The notes beneath the pieces are model-generated. The model was not told the DNA's origin, ran no database searches, and saw nothing but the letters and a program-made list of their open reading frames with translations. 11,151 nucleotides of DNA from Planctomycetaceae bacterium UBA4655 (GTDB lineage Bacteria; Planctomycetota; Planctomycetia; Pirellulales; UBA1268): the NCBI GenBank assembly GCA_002405515.1, contig DHLZ01000283.1:1-11151 (forward strand), in the 5' to 3' direction. Position numbers and translations under genes: made by a program. Shown one piece after another: positions 1 through 7,336 of the stretch (its first letter is position 1; the number at the start of each line of letters is the position of its first letter).

Positions 1-99
1 GTGCGTTCGTCTCGGTGAGCGAGGCCTGTACCCGAGTGCGTCGTCTGCCGATTACGATGATCCTCGGGACGACTCGGTATCCGCCTGGGTTGGAGGAGT
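1..99. other. Window edge, no recognisable gene
   Basis: I see no supported gene here. The frame that carries the transposase zinc-knuckle remnant is open from base 15, but its residues before about position 100 do not resemble the segment normally found upstream of that motif in IS91-type transposases. A rearrangement junction may therefore lie just upstream of base 100. Confidence 0.4.
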
Positions 100-408
100 T
101 TCCTTTTGCGTGCCCGAACTGCGGGGGCGACGTCCGGCTGATCGCCTTCAGACTGCTTTCCGAGTGCGAAACCATTCCTGGCCTTCGCACTCTTGGCAAC
201 CTCCGGTTGCTGCAGACTTCCTGTCCGCGAGCCGGGGCCGATTCGGAAGATCCTGACACACTCGGGCGAGCCTCTCGAGCCGCCTCCGCTTTCACCTGCG
301 CGACGCCCGCCCGCCGACTGGGGCGAGCTCCTCCAGGCATCTGACGAACGCGACGTCTTCCATGCGTCGCCCGATGAGCTGCCCGCGACCGACATCCACA
401 GCCCCTGA
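100..408 (+). pseudogene. IS91-type transposase, C-terminal remnant, frame-broken
   Basis: Remnant of the C-terminal end of an IS91-family (Y2 rolling-circle) transposase. The frame through bases 108-149 encodes FACPNCGGDVRLIAF, the cysteine-containing segment recalled from these transposases. The continuation, EPGPIRKILTH followed by a PP-rich stretch and the ending DELPATDIHSP, lies in the next frame from base 229 to the TGA at 406-408. Family members usually have about two residues between the two parts, while about 79 nt lie between them here, which shifts the frame. The catalytic tyrosine domain is absent, so this is a dead fragment. The family assignment rests on the recalled C-terminal motif and is fairly secure; the exact 5' limit is uncertain. 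Confidence 0.75.
149..218. repeat. Small hairpin-bearing insertion inside transposase remnant
   Basis: The extra DNA that breaks the transposase frame starts and ends with the direct repeat CAGACT (149-154 and 213-218). Between the copies are two inverted repeats: GAGTGCGAA (162-170) with TTCGCACTC (184-192), a perfect 9-bp stem with a 13-nt loop, and GCAACC (196-201) with GGTTGC (205-210), a 6-bp stem with a 3-nt loop. Removing one 64-nt unit (one CAGACT copy plus the interior) rejoins the two transposase frames as IAFRLPVREPGPIRK. This fits a miniature insertion with a 6-bp target duplication. Chance restoration of frame is one in three, so the inference is moderate. Confidence 0.45.
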
Positions 409-540
409 CCGGTGCCGGACGCAAGGCTTCGAAGCCCGGGAGCGGCAAACCGGGACGCGGTCTGCGCAGACGCGAGAAAACCGACATCGCAGCGGGCTTG
501 CGTGGTGTTTCGGTGTTTTGGGAAACCGCCTCCGGACGCC
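409..540. mobile_element. Palindrome-rich sequence after transposase stop (possible IS end)
   Basis: There is no gene in this stretch. It holds two perfect 12-bp palindromes, GGCTTCGAAGCC at 425-436 and GTCTGCGCAGAC at 460-471; the second is flanked by CGC and GCG with a one-base bulge. IS91-type elements carry replication-end secondary structure downstream of the transposase gene, so this is probably the residual terminal sequence of the element. The outer boundary cannot be placed; a cupin-like reading frame becomes recognisable from about 541. Confidence 0.4.
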
Positions 541-798
541 CAGGCCGTTCTCCCCGAGGCTCATGAGTCGCTCATCAGCCCGGAAACCGTTGCGGAAGTG
601 CCATTGACCGGGCTATCCGTTGGCCGGGGCCGGCTCTCGATCGCCGGCGAGGAGGCGGCGATCGAGCCGCACGACCACTTCGGCATCCCCGCCGGCCTGA
701 CGGCTGCGCTCACGGCGGAAGGTGACGCGCCGCTCGTGCTGCTCGACGCCGTGATCAAACGGTCGGCGATCGAGCGGTCGCCAGCGCGACCGAATTGA
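541..798 (+). pseudogene. 5'-truncated cupin-like gene fragment
   Basis: This open frame ends at TGA 796-798, and only its last ~85 residues look like a protein. The pattern GLSVGRGRLSIAG, then IEPHDHFGIPAGL and DAPLVLLDAVIKR, resembles the second half of a cupin barrel: a glycine-rich strand, a turn with FGIPAGL, and a final hydrophobic strand, as in the C-terminal cupin domain of type I mannose-6-phosphate isomerases. No start codon or N-terminal domain is visible, and the IS91-type remnant lies immediately upstream. The gene was therefore probably truncated by insertion or by recombination at the element. A 7-bp stem with a 4-nt loop (775-792) sits in its last codons. Family identity is tentative. 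Confidence 0.4.
775..792. terminator. Hairpin at end of truncated cupin frame
   Basis: CGGTCGC and GCGACCG form a perfect 7-bp stem around the loop CAGC, just before the TGA at 796-798. No U-tract follows, so rho-independent termination is doubtful. It may be a residual 3'-end structure or chance in GC-rich DNA. Confidence 0.2.
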
Positions 799-928
799 CG
801 GGCGATCGAGTTGACGGCGTCTTCGGGCCGCTGCGGCGCGGGCCGACTTGACCACGGGATGTCGTGCCGACAGGATCTTCGTGTCCAAAGCGTGGACAGG
901 CGGATCGAGACCTCCTGGGAGCGTGGCC

Positions 929-1963
929 ATGAATCTGGTACGTCGTTTTTCCCTCACATGCCTCTTCGTTTGCGCGTCGGTCGCCGCACGGGCCGAGGAG
1001 GGAGGCCCGCCGGACCTCCTCCCCACGCTCGGATCGATCGAGCGGCTCGACCCGCGGTTCGACGCCCTCGTGCCGCGTGATGCGACGATCGAGGTGCTCG
1101 CGAGCGGCTTCGAGTGGGCCGAGGGGCCCGTGTGGCTCAAGGACCAGCAGGCGATCCTGTTCAGCGACATTCCCCGCAACCGCGTGATGCGGTTCAAGGA
1201 TGGCGAGGGCCTGAGCGTGTTCCTCGATCCCGCCGGGTTCACCGGCCGGGGGCCGGCCGGTGAAGTCCGCGGCAGCAACGGTCTCACGCTCGACCGGCAG
1301 GGCAACCTGATCTCCTGCGAGCACGGCGACCGCCGCGTCAGCCGGCTCACGCCCGGCGGCGGCAAGCGGACCGTCGCCGACAACTACCGCGGCAAGCGGT
1401 TCAACAGCCCCAACGACTGCACGGTGCACTCCTCGGGCGCGATCTACTTCACCGATCCTCCCTACGGACTGCCGAAGGGCTGGGACGACGAGCGCCGTGA
1501 GCTCGATTTCTGCGGCATCTACCGGGTGACGCCCGACGGCACCGTGACGCTCCTCTGCGACACGCTGACCCGTCCGAACGGCATCTGCCTCTCCCCCGAC
1601 GAGAAGCGGCTCTATGTCGCCCAGTCCGATCCGGAAGCCCCGATCTGGAAGGTCTTCAACGTGAAGCCCGATGGGACGCTCGACGAGGGCCGCACGTTCT
1701 TCGACGGCACGAAGCTGTTCAAGGAGCGGAAGAAGGGGCTGCCGGACGGGCTGAAGGTCGACCTTGCCGGCAACGTCTTCGCAACCGGCCCCGGCGGCGT
1801 GCTCGTGTTCGCGGCCGACGGAACCCACCTCGGAACCCTCCTCACCGGGCAGGCGACGGCCAACTGTGGCTTCGGCGGAGACGGCCGCACGCTCTACATG
1901 ACGGCCGATTCGCACCTCTGCCGCGTCAGGCTCACGACCACCGGTCCCCTGCTCGGACCGTGA
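929..1963 (+). CDS. SMP-30/gluconolactonase family exported protein
   Basis: A six-bladed beta-propeller enzyme of the SMP-30/gluconolactonase/LRE family, whose members hydrolyse sugar lactones or related esters using a divalent metal. At 344 aa it is typical of secreted members. The start at 929 is preferred over the upstream GTG-rich extension because GGGAG (917-921) lies 7 nt upstream and the N-terminus becomes a clean signal peptide (MNLVRRF, hydrophobic core, cleavage after ARA at residue 22). Expected metal ligands are visible: Glu65 in WAEGP, Asn162 in SPND, Asn217 in RPNG and Asp273 in PDGLK. It probably acts in the periplasm. The substrate cannot be deduced; gluconolactone is only the family default. 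It is 136 bp upstream of the HtrA start, with no obvious shared function. Confidence 0.9.
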   Translation: MNLVRRFSLTCLFVCASVAARAEEGGPPDLLPTLGSIERLDPRFDALVPRDATIEVLASGFEWAEGPVWLKDQQAILFSDIPRNRVMRFKDGEGLSVFLDPAGFTGRGPAGEVRGSNGLTLDRQGNLISCEHGDRRVSRLTPGGGKRTVADNYRGKRFNSPNDCTVHSSGAIYFTDPPYGLPKGWDDERRELDFCGIYRVTPDGTVTLLCDTLTRPNGICLSPDEKRLYVAQSDPEAPIWKVFNVKPDGTLDEGRTFFDGTKLFKERKKGLPDGLKVDLAGNVFATGPGGVLVFAADGTHLGTLLTGQATANCGFGGDGRTLYMTADSHLCRVRLTTTGPLLGP

Positions 1964-2099
1964 GAAACATCGTCCTGGCAACCCCGGAGGACTGGGGAAC
2001 GCATGCAGACGGCGAAGAGAGGCTTTGAAGCGGCAATGGCAACCGTCCGATCCTCCCCCTGTGCCCGATTCCGATCGCCCAGGGGGTCCGTTCCAGCCG

Positions 2100-3413
2100 A
2101 TGCCACGAAATGCCCTCCTTGCATCGATCGCGGTTCTGGCTTTCGCCGCTGACGTCATCGCACCGGCCCGGGCGGCCGATCCTCGCCGCACGGCTATCGT
2201 CGAGGCGATCGAGTCGCAGCGTGACGCCGTGGTGAACATCCACGGCCAGAAGCTCGTCGCCGGGGGCGACTCGGACGCGGAAGGTAGTCCTCGCCGGGTC
2301 AACGGCATGGGAACCGGGGTCGTCATCGATCCCCGCGGTTACGTCGTCACCAACTTCCACGTCGTGGAGGGCGTGAAGAAAATCGAGGTCACGATGGCCT
2401 CGGGAGACTCGACCACGGCGACGCTCGTGTCGCACGACGCCAAAACGGACCTGGCCGTCATCAAGCTCGAATCCGCGGAGCCGCTCCGGGTGATCCGCAT
2501 GGGCACCTCGAGCGACCTCATGATCGGCGAGACGGTGATCGCGCTCGGCAACGCCTACGGCTACGAGCACACGGTCACCCGCGGCATCGTTTCAGCGCTC
2601 CACCGAAACGTCGAGGTGAGCCGCACCCAGCGATACGAAGACCTCATCCAGACCGACGCGAGCATCAACCCGGGCAACTCCGGCGGGCCGCTTCTGAACA
2701 TCAACGGTGAGATGATCGGCGTGAACGTGGCGGTTCGTGCGGGGGCCCAGGGGATCGGCTTCGCCATTCCCGTCGATCATGTCGTCGAGGTGGTCACGAG
2801 CCTGCTGTCGGTGGAGCGGGTCGATCGCACGTGGCACGGCATCGTGGCCCGCGGCGACCGCAAGGGTGTCGTCGTGACTGCCGTCCACCGCGAGAGCCCG
2901 GCCGAGACGTTCGGCGTGCGCGAGGGGGACGTCATCACCCGCGTCGGAGATCTCGCCGTCTCGACGCCGCTCGACATCGAGCGGGCGCTCCTCGGCCGCA
3001 AGGCGGGCGACGCGGTCCCGTTCGTCGTGACCCGGTCCGACGGCCCGGCCAACATCACGCTCGCGCTGGCGGCGGCGAAAACCCAGCCAACCTCCCCGGA
3101 AACGAGGCTCTGGAAGGAGCTCGGCGTTCGCCTCGAGGTGATGAGGGCCGGCGAGGTGCAAAAGCTTCAATCACGATATCGCGGCGGCCTCCTCGTCTCC
3201 GCGGTGCGGCCCAAAGGGCCCGCGGCCGACGAGGGAATCCGGCCGGGTGACATCCTCGTCGGGCTCCACGTCTGGGAGACGATCTCCCCCGACAACGTGC
3301 TCTACGTTCTCGATCGAGCCCAGCAGGATCAGCTCGGGCCACTCAAGTTCTACGTGCTCCGCGGGGGCGAAACGCTCTTCGGGCATCTCACCTGGGACAC
3401 CGTCCGACGGTAG
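2100..3413 (+). CDS. HtrA/Deg-type serine protease with two PDZ domains
   Basis: An envelope quality-control protease of the trypsin-like HtrA/DegP family, 437 aa. The catalytic triad is complete: His87 in TNFHVV, Asp117 in KTDLAVI and Ser194 in GNSGGPL. PDZ domain 1 spans about 245-325 (SPAETFGVREGDVITRV) and PDZ domain 2 about 340-430 (GPAADEGIRPGDILVGL). The start at 2100 gives a signal peptide (MPRNALLASIAVLAF, ending APARA-AD at 25/26). The in-frame TTG at 2025 would place 25 polar residues ahead of it and has its purine-rich tract only 2 nt away. AGGGGG at 2081-2086 is a slightly distant ribosome site for 2100. Substrates are unknown. The gene lies 83 bp before thiL on the same strand. 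Confidence 0.93.
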   Translation: MPRNALLASIAVLAFAADVIAPARAADPRRTAIVEAIESQRDAVVNIHGQKLVAGGDSDAEGSPRRVNGMGTGVVIDPRGYVVTNFHVVEGVKKIEVTMASGDSTTATLVSHDAKTDLAVIKLESAEPLRVIRMGTSSDLMIGETVIALGNAYGYEHTVTRGIVSALHRNVEVSRTQRYEDLIQTDASINPGNSGGPLLNINGEMIGVNVAVRAGAQGIGFAIPVDHVVEVVTSLLSVERVDRTWHGIVARGDRKGVVVTAVHRESPAETFGVREGDVITRVGDLAVSTPLDIERALLGRKAGDAVPFVVTRSDGPANITLALAAAKTQPTSPETRLWKELGVRLEVMRAGEVQKLQSRYRGGLLVSAVRPKGPAADEGIRPGDILVGLHVWETISPDNVLYVLDRAQQDQLGPLKFYVLRGGETLFGHLTWDTVRR

Positions 3414-3496
3414 GGCCGCCTCGTCGCGGCTTCCGGCGGACTCGCGGCCGGCCGTGCGGTAGGATTCGCCAGGTCCGCCGCCCGGGAAACCAGCCC

Positions 3497-4447
3497 TTGG
3501 AAGACACGTTCGTCGATTGGTTGCTCGCCCGTCTGCCGACCGACGGCCGGCTCGAGGTGCCTCCGGGGGACGACGCGGCCGTGCTGCGGCCGCCGGCGAT
3601 GCGGCGGACGGTCGTGACCACCGACATGCTCGCCGAAGGGGTCGATTTTCTGCTGGGGGACGGCCCGGGCCGCTGCCGGCCGCGGGACGTGGGTCGCAAG
3701 GCCATGGCCGTGAACCTGAGCGACCTCGCGGCGATGGCGGCTCGTCCCGAAGCGGCGGTCGTCGCCGTGACGCTGCCGCGCGATGATGGTGAAGCGATCG
3801 GACGCGAACTGTTCGAAGGGCTGCTCGAGGTCGCAACGGCCTTCGACGTGACGCTCGCCGGCGGCGACACGAACGCCTGGGAAGGCGGGCTCGTCGTGTC
3901 GGTGACGGCGATCGGCAGCGTGCCTCCGGGCCGGGCCTGGCGACGCGACGGCGCGAGGCCCGGCGACGCGATCGTCGTCACGGGCCGCTTCGGCGGGAGC
4001 CTCCTCGGCCGGCACCTCTCGCCGCGGCCCCGCTGCCGTGAGGCGATCGCGATCGCCGAGCGGTTTCCGGTCCATGCGGCAATCGACGTGAGCGACGGGC
4101 TGTCGCTCGATCTCGCGAGGCTCGCCAGGGCGAGCGGCGTCGCCGCCTGGATCGCCCCCGAGGAGGTGCCGATTCACGACGACGCCTTCCGGGCGGCGGC
4201 CGCCGAGCCCGGCGGCCGAACACCCATCGAGCGGGCCCTCGGAGACGGCGAGGATTTCGAGCTCGTGCTCGCCATGCCGGCCGACGCGGCGGAGGAACTG
4301 CTCGCCGCGGCCCCCGACGGCGTCGAGCTTGCGAAGATCGGCGGCATCGTCGCCGGCGAGGGCCTCAAGCAGCAAAGGCCGGACGGATCGCTCGCGACGC
4401 TGCCTGCGACCGGATTCCTGCACCGATTCGACGAGGAGGCCGGATGA
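3497..4447 (+). CDS. thiL: Thiamine-monophosphate kinase
   Basis: ThiL phosphorylates thiamine monophosphate to thiamine pyrophosphate with ATP, the last step of cofactor synthesis. The 316 aa are of normal length. Motifs appear in the usual order: GDDAAVL (24-30, metal binding), VNLSDLAAM (72-80), GGDT (122-125), the linker VTGRFGGSLLG (161-171), IDVSDGLSLDL (196-206) and LGDGEDFELVL (248-258). The start is a TTG; the upstream in-frame region meets a stop within about 30 nt and no better start is seen. The stop codon overlaps the ATG of tsaE, so the two are translationally coupled, although their pathways are unrelated. Two-gene thiL-tsaE linkage looks like a housekeeping mini-operon. Confidence 0.95.
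   Translation: MEDTFVDWLLARLPTDGRLEVPPGDDAAVLRPPAMRRTVVTTDMLAEGVDFLLGDGPGRCRPRDVGRKAMAVNLSDLAAMAARPEAAVVAVTLPRDDGEAIGRELFEGLLEVATAFDVTLAGGDTNAWEGGLVVSVTAIGSVPPGRAWRRDGARPGDAIVVTGRFGGSLLGRHLSPRPRCREAIAIAERFPVHAAIDVSDGLSLDLARLARASGVAAWIAPEEVPIHDDAFRAAAAEPGGRTPIERALGDGEDFELVLAMPADAAEELLAAAPDGVELAKIGGIVAGEGLKQQRPDGSLATLPATGFLHRFDEEAG
4434..4439 (+). promoter_or_regulatory. Ribosome binding site of tsaE inside thiL
   Basis: AGGAGG lies in the last codons of thiL, 4 nt before the tsaE ATG that overlaps the thiL stop (ATGA). It fixes the tsaE start and implies coupled translation. Confidence 0.6.
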
Positions 4448-4938
4448 GCAGGCTGGCCCGGATCGATCTCGAGAGCATGGCCGCGACCGTGCGCGCGGCG
4501 GCACGGCTCGCCGCGAGCCTTCCGGTGAATGCGACCGTCGCCATCGACGGCGACCTCGGCGCCGGGAAAACCACCTTCGTGAAGGCGGTCGCCGCCGCGG
4601 TGGGCATCGACCCGGCCGAGGTGACGAGCCCCACGTTCGGAATCGTCCACGTCCACGACGTCCCCCCCGGGCGTGCGACGCCGCGACCGCCTCGGCTCGT
4701 CCACGTCGACGCCTACCGGCTCGCCGGCGGCTCCGAGCTCGCCTCGATCGGCTGGGCGGACCTCGAGGAGGGGCCCGGGTGGCTCGTGGTCGAGTGGGCG
4801 GAGCGGCTCGGGGGCTCGCTCCCTGCGCACCGCCTCACGCTCCAACTCGAGGTCACGGGCGAAACCTCGCGACGTCTCCTGGCGTCGTCACCTGGGCCGC
4901 CGTACGACGCCGTGGTCGATGCGGTTTGCGGCCCGTGA
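4444..4938 (+). CDS. tsaE: tRNA t6A synthesis ATPase TsaE (YjeE family)
   Basis: TsaE is the P-loop ATPase that works with TsaB and TsaD in transferring threonylcarbamoyl to A37 of ANN-decoding tRNAs. The 164 aa match the family size. Visible motifs are Walker A GDLGAGKTT (36-44), TSPTFGIV (61-68) in the switch region, HVDAYRL (87-93) and the Walker B-like strand LVVEWAERL (114-122). A short insertion rich in Pro and Arg (about 72-84) sits between TSPTF and HVDAYRL. The start is supported by AGGAGG and by the ATGA overlap with thiL. The partner genes tsaB and tsaD are not in the window. Confidence 0.95.
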   Translation: MSRLARIDLESMAATVRAAARLAASLPVNATVAIDGDLGAGKTTFVKAVAAAVGIDPAEVTSPTFGIVHVHDVPPGRATPRPPRLVHVDAYRLAGGSELASIGWADLEEGPGWLVVEWAERLGGSLPAHRLTLQLEVTGETSRRLLASSPGPPYDAVVDAVCGP

Positions 4939-5008
4939 CCCGCGGCGAGGCCCGTCTGCTACGCTCCCACTCGCAGCCGAGCCCGCGAGTCACCTCGAGA
5001 CCCACGCC

Positions 5009-5581
5009 ATGCGCACCCGCCCCGAAACGACCGTTCTCGCCGTGATCGACGTCCAGCAGAGGCTCGTTCCGGCGATCCCCGGGGCGGCGGCGGTGATCGA
5101 TCGGATCTGCCGCCTTGCCGACGGGGCCGGAATGCTTGGCGTCCGCCGGCTGCTCGCCGAGCAGTATCCCACGGGGCTCGGCCCGACCGATCCCGAGGTC
5201 GCCGGCCGCATGCCGCGGGCGATCGAGAAGCTCTCCTTCAGCTGCTGCGGCAGCGAAGCGTTCCTCGCGTCACTCGCCGAGGCGACGACGGTCGAGTCGG
5301 TCGTGCTCGCGGGCGTCGAGACCCACGTGTGCATCCTCCAGACGGCGGTGGACCTGCTCGCCCGCGGCTTCAGTGTGTTCGTGCCGGTCGATGCCGTGGC
5401 GTCGCGGCACCGGATCGATCACGAGACGGCGATCCGCAGGCTTGAAGCATCGGGGGCGATTCTCACGACGTCGGAGTCGATCCTGTTCGAGTGGTGCCGT
5501 TCGGCGGATCACCCCCGCTTCCAGGATCTGCGGAAGGTGGTGCTTCGCGAGGGGCCGGAGGAACCGACTCCGGGACCGTGA
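5009..5581 (+). CDS. Isochorismatase-family cysteine hydrolase
   Basis: A 190-aa hydrolase of the isochorismatase-like fold, closest by motif to the YcaC/ISOC subgroup, whose physiological substrates are mostly unknown. The nucleophile triad appears intact: Asp14 in VIDVQ, Lys74 in IEKLSFSC and Cys108 in GVETHVCIL. The cis-peptide region AGVETHVC and the EQYPTGLG motif (51-58) are characteristic. It probably cleaves an amide or vinyl-ether type bond; no substrate can be assigned. The start is the only ATG close to the conserved first strand and has no strong Shine-Dalgarno. Its last 119 bp overlap the end of the convergent FtsQ-like gene; the overlap includes ILFEWCRSADHPRF, which still resembles the family, so the overlap seems real. 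Confidence 0.88.
   Translation: MRTRPETTVLAVIDVQQRLVPAIPGAAAVIDRICRLADGAGMLGVRRLLAEQYPTGLGPTDPEVAGRMPRAIEKLSFSCCGSEAFLASLAEATTVESVVLAGVETHVCILQTAVDLLARGFSVFVPVDAVASRHRIDHETAIRRLEASGAILTTSESILFEWCRSADHPRFQDLRKVVLREGPEEPTPGP
5463..5581. other. Convergent 3' overlap of FtsQ-like and hydrolase genes
   Basis: The plus-strand hydrolase ends at 5581 and the minus-strand FtsQ-like gene ends at 5463, so both strands encode protein over 119 bp. The hydrolase part is conserved in pattern; the FtsQ part is a low-complexity Pro-rich tail, which suggests that the tail grew by loss of an earlier stop. No terminator hairpin is apparent between the genes. Confidence 0.6.
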
Positions 5582-6422
5582 GGTCGAGCGACTCGCCCGG
5601 CTCGAGGGCGGACGCGCCGAGCTGCCGGAGCCGTGCGAGCTTCGCCGCAGCGGACGGCTCGCCCGGCCGTTCCTTGCCGGGGGCGGCCCCGAACCGGATC
5701 CGCCCCCCTTCCTTCCCTTCCGCGTCCGGCCGCTGGAGCATCCAACGCCGCTGCCCCTCCACGGCGTCGAACCGCATCTGCAACGGCCCGAGCGACTGCC
5801 GTTCCGGTTGCACGAGCATCGCGATGCCGCCGGCCTCTTCCACCGCCTCGTCGCCCCACGGCGCGCCCGCGGGCCCCTGCGGGCTCGAGGCGATGCCGAC
5901 GACCTTCGGATACGCCGCGGCGTCTTCCGCCGTGAACCCGTCGCTCGGGAGCACCACCCCCTCGCCGTCGATCGGCAGGACGCCTCCTTCCACCTTCACC
6001 ATCGCAACGGGCTGCCGGCAGAGGATTTCGACCCTCGCTCCCGGCGGATGAAGAAGCTCCACGCCGACGACCTGCTTCACCCACGGATGCATCGCGAAAC
6101 CACGGGCGATCCGCCGAGACAGGTCGGGGTCATCGACGGCGAGCGGGCCGTCGAGACTGGCGGAGCGGAGCACGTCGAGCTTGAGATCCGTCTTCACCCA
6201 GGCGGGAATGCCGAAGACCGCGATCGACTCCTGCGGCAATGCGTACTGCGGCCCCATCCGAACCCGCGGCCCGTACGCCGACCAGAGCCACGCGGCACCG
6301 GCCGCCGCGAGCATCAACACGGCCGCTCCGCCCAGTCCGGCTTTCCGCCTCGCGATGAAGCTGCCGAGGCCCTTCTTGAGCGGCTCCGGAGAGCGGGGCT
6401 TGCCGCGGGTCGAGCCGTTCAT
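5463..6422 (-). CDS. ftsQ: FtsQ/DivIB-like cell division protein
   Basis: A bitopic membrane protein of 319 aa with FtsQ layout: a basic cytoplasmic tail (1-28, rich in Lys and Arg), one membrane segment (about 31-50), a POTRA-like domain (about 66-145, with HPWVKQVVGVELLHP and VEILCRQPVA), the IDGEGVVLP turn (151-159) common after POTRA in FtsQ, and a beta domain to about residue 284. FtsQ links early and late divisome proteins. Similarity is by pattern; overall identity would be low. The ATG lies 2 nt after the murB stop, so it is coupled to murB, as in dcw clusters. The last ~35 residues are a Pro/Gly/Ser-rich tail encoded antisense to the isochorismatase gene. Confidence 0.75.
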   Translation of the reverse strand: MNGSTRGKPRSPEPLKKGLGSFIARRKAGLGGAAVLMLAAAGAAWLWSAYGPRVRMGPQYALPQESIAVFGIPAWVKTDLKLDVLRSASLDGPLAVDDPDLSRRIARGFAMHPWVKQVVGVELLHPPGARVEILCRQPVAMVKVEGGVLPIDGEGVVLPSDGFTAEDAAAYPKVVGIASSPQGPAGAPWGDEAVEEAGGIAMLVQPERQSLGPLQMRFDAVEGQRRWMLQRPDAEGKEGGRIRFGAAPGKERPGEPSAAAKLARLRQLGASALEPGESLDLTVPESVPPAPREAPPSADPGSGGDPPNGTTRTGSTPTS

Positions 6423-6424
6423 GC

Positions 6425-7336
6425 TCACCACACTTCGATCTGCGGCGTCAGTTCGACCCCGAGACGTTCGCGGACCCGCGAGCGGACCGCCTCGACGAGC
6501 GATCGCACTTCCTCGCTCGTACATCGCACCGACGCGACGACGAAGTTGGCGTGAGCCTCCGACACGGCCGCCTCGCCGACCCGAAGATCCTTCGCACCCG
6601 ACTGGTAAACGAGCGATTCGGCGGTCGTGCCCGGCGGATCCTTGAACATCATCGCGACCGACCTCGTGCCTGATGGCTGCTCCGACCGCTGCACGATCCA
6701 CTGTTTCTGCATCCGCTTCGTGAGCGTCTCGGCCGTCTCGCGGTCCAGCTCGAATCGGCAGCCGATCACGATCGCATCGTCGAGGCTGCTCCACCGCGAC
6801 TGGAACGAGACCTCCGACGCCTTCCGCTCGGCGAGACTGCCGTCGGCGTTCATGACGGAGACGCTGACGATCCGCTGCCCGATCTCGCCGCCGTGGCCGC
6901 CCGCGTTGCCGACGAGCGCCCCGCCGAGGGTTCCCGGGATCCCGACGAGCGATTCGAGCCCGCCGAGACCCGCCTGCACCGCCGCGGACACCACGTGCAC
7001 GAGTTTCGCTCCCGCACCGGCTTCGACACACGGCGGATCGACCCGGATCGCGCTGAACTCCGGACCGGAAAGCCGCACGACCATTCCCTGAAAGCCGCTC
7101 GACGGCACGAGAAGGTTCGAGCCGCCGCCGATCACCTTCAATGGAACGCCCCGTTCATGGCATCGCGCGACGACCTTCGAGAGGGCCTCCACGCCGACCG
7201 GCTCGCAGAAATACCTCGCCGGGCCGCCGAGACCGAGCCACGTGTGTCGGGCCAGCGGCTCGTCGCACGCGACGGCGACAGCCACATCGTCGAAGGGGGT
7301 CGTGCCGGCAGGGGAATCAGCTTTTCGGGTAGGCAC
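6425..7336 (-). CDS. murB: MurB-like UDP-MurNAc dehydrogenase, unusual active site
   Basis: MurB reduces UDP-GlcNAc-enolpyruvate to UDP-MurNAc with NADPH and FAD, in the cytoplasm. The 303 aa fit the short type II form. FAD-binding motifs are present: GGGSNLLV (70-77) and IPGTLGGALVGNAGGHGGE (133-151). The C-terminal part has FKDPPG (231-236) and AVSEAHANFVV (257-267). Residues usually involved in catalysis differ. The Ser/Cys before FKxP is Met229, with VAMMF in place of the usual GS/GC-x-F. The Tyr of YRxS is Ser180, though Arg181 is kept. The Glu of LEPE is Gln299. The start is GTG with GAGG (7342-7345 on plus) 5 nt away. It is followed by ftsQ after 2 nt. Despite clear homology, normal MurB activity is uncertain. 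Confidence 0.85.
   Translation of the reverse strand: MPTRKADSPAGTTPFDDVAVAVACDEPLARHTWLGLGGPARYFCEPVGVEALSKVVARCHERGVPLKVIGGGSNLLVPSSGFQGMVVRLSGPEFSAIRVDPPCVEAGAGAKLVHVVSAAVQAGLGGLESLVGIPGTLGGALVGNAGGHGGEIGQRIVSVSVMNADGSLAERKASEVSFQSRWSSLDDAIVIGCRFELDRETAETLTKRMQKQWIVQRSEQPSGTRSVAMMFKDPPGTTAESLVYQSGAKDLRVGEAAVSEAHANFVVASVRCTSEEVRSLVEAVRSRVRERLGVELTPQIEVW

Noticed and set aside
2003..2152. 49-codon upstream frame (ATG 2003) overlapping the HtrA start
   Set aside because: GGAGG is present 12 nt upstream, but the peptide is Arg/Pro/Cys-rich with no recognisable feature; a regulatory uORF cannot be supported from sequence alone.
755..2326. 523-codon minus-strand open frame opposite the SMP-30 and HtrA genes
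   Set aside because: It has Ala/Gly/Glu/Arg-biased composition without motifs and is opposite genes with complete catalytic residues; a shadow frame.
3414..3496. Short GCCGC/GCGGC inverted repeat after the HtrA stop as a terminator
   Set aside because: A 5-bp stem without a U-tract is expected by chance in such GC-rich DNA.
5633..6051. Plus-strand open frames opposite the FtsQ-like gene
   Set aside because: Ser/Arg/Pro-biased shadow translations without motifs; the minus strand has the membrane segment and POTRA-like pattern.
6423..7031. N-terminal extension of the FtsQ-like frame into the MurB-like gene
   Set aside because: The extension is Arg/Gly-rich shadow of murB; the ATG at 6422 gives a proper cytoplasmic tail and membrane segment.
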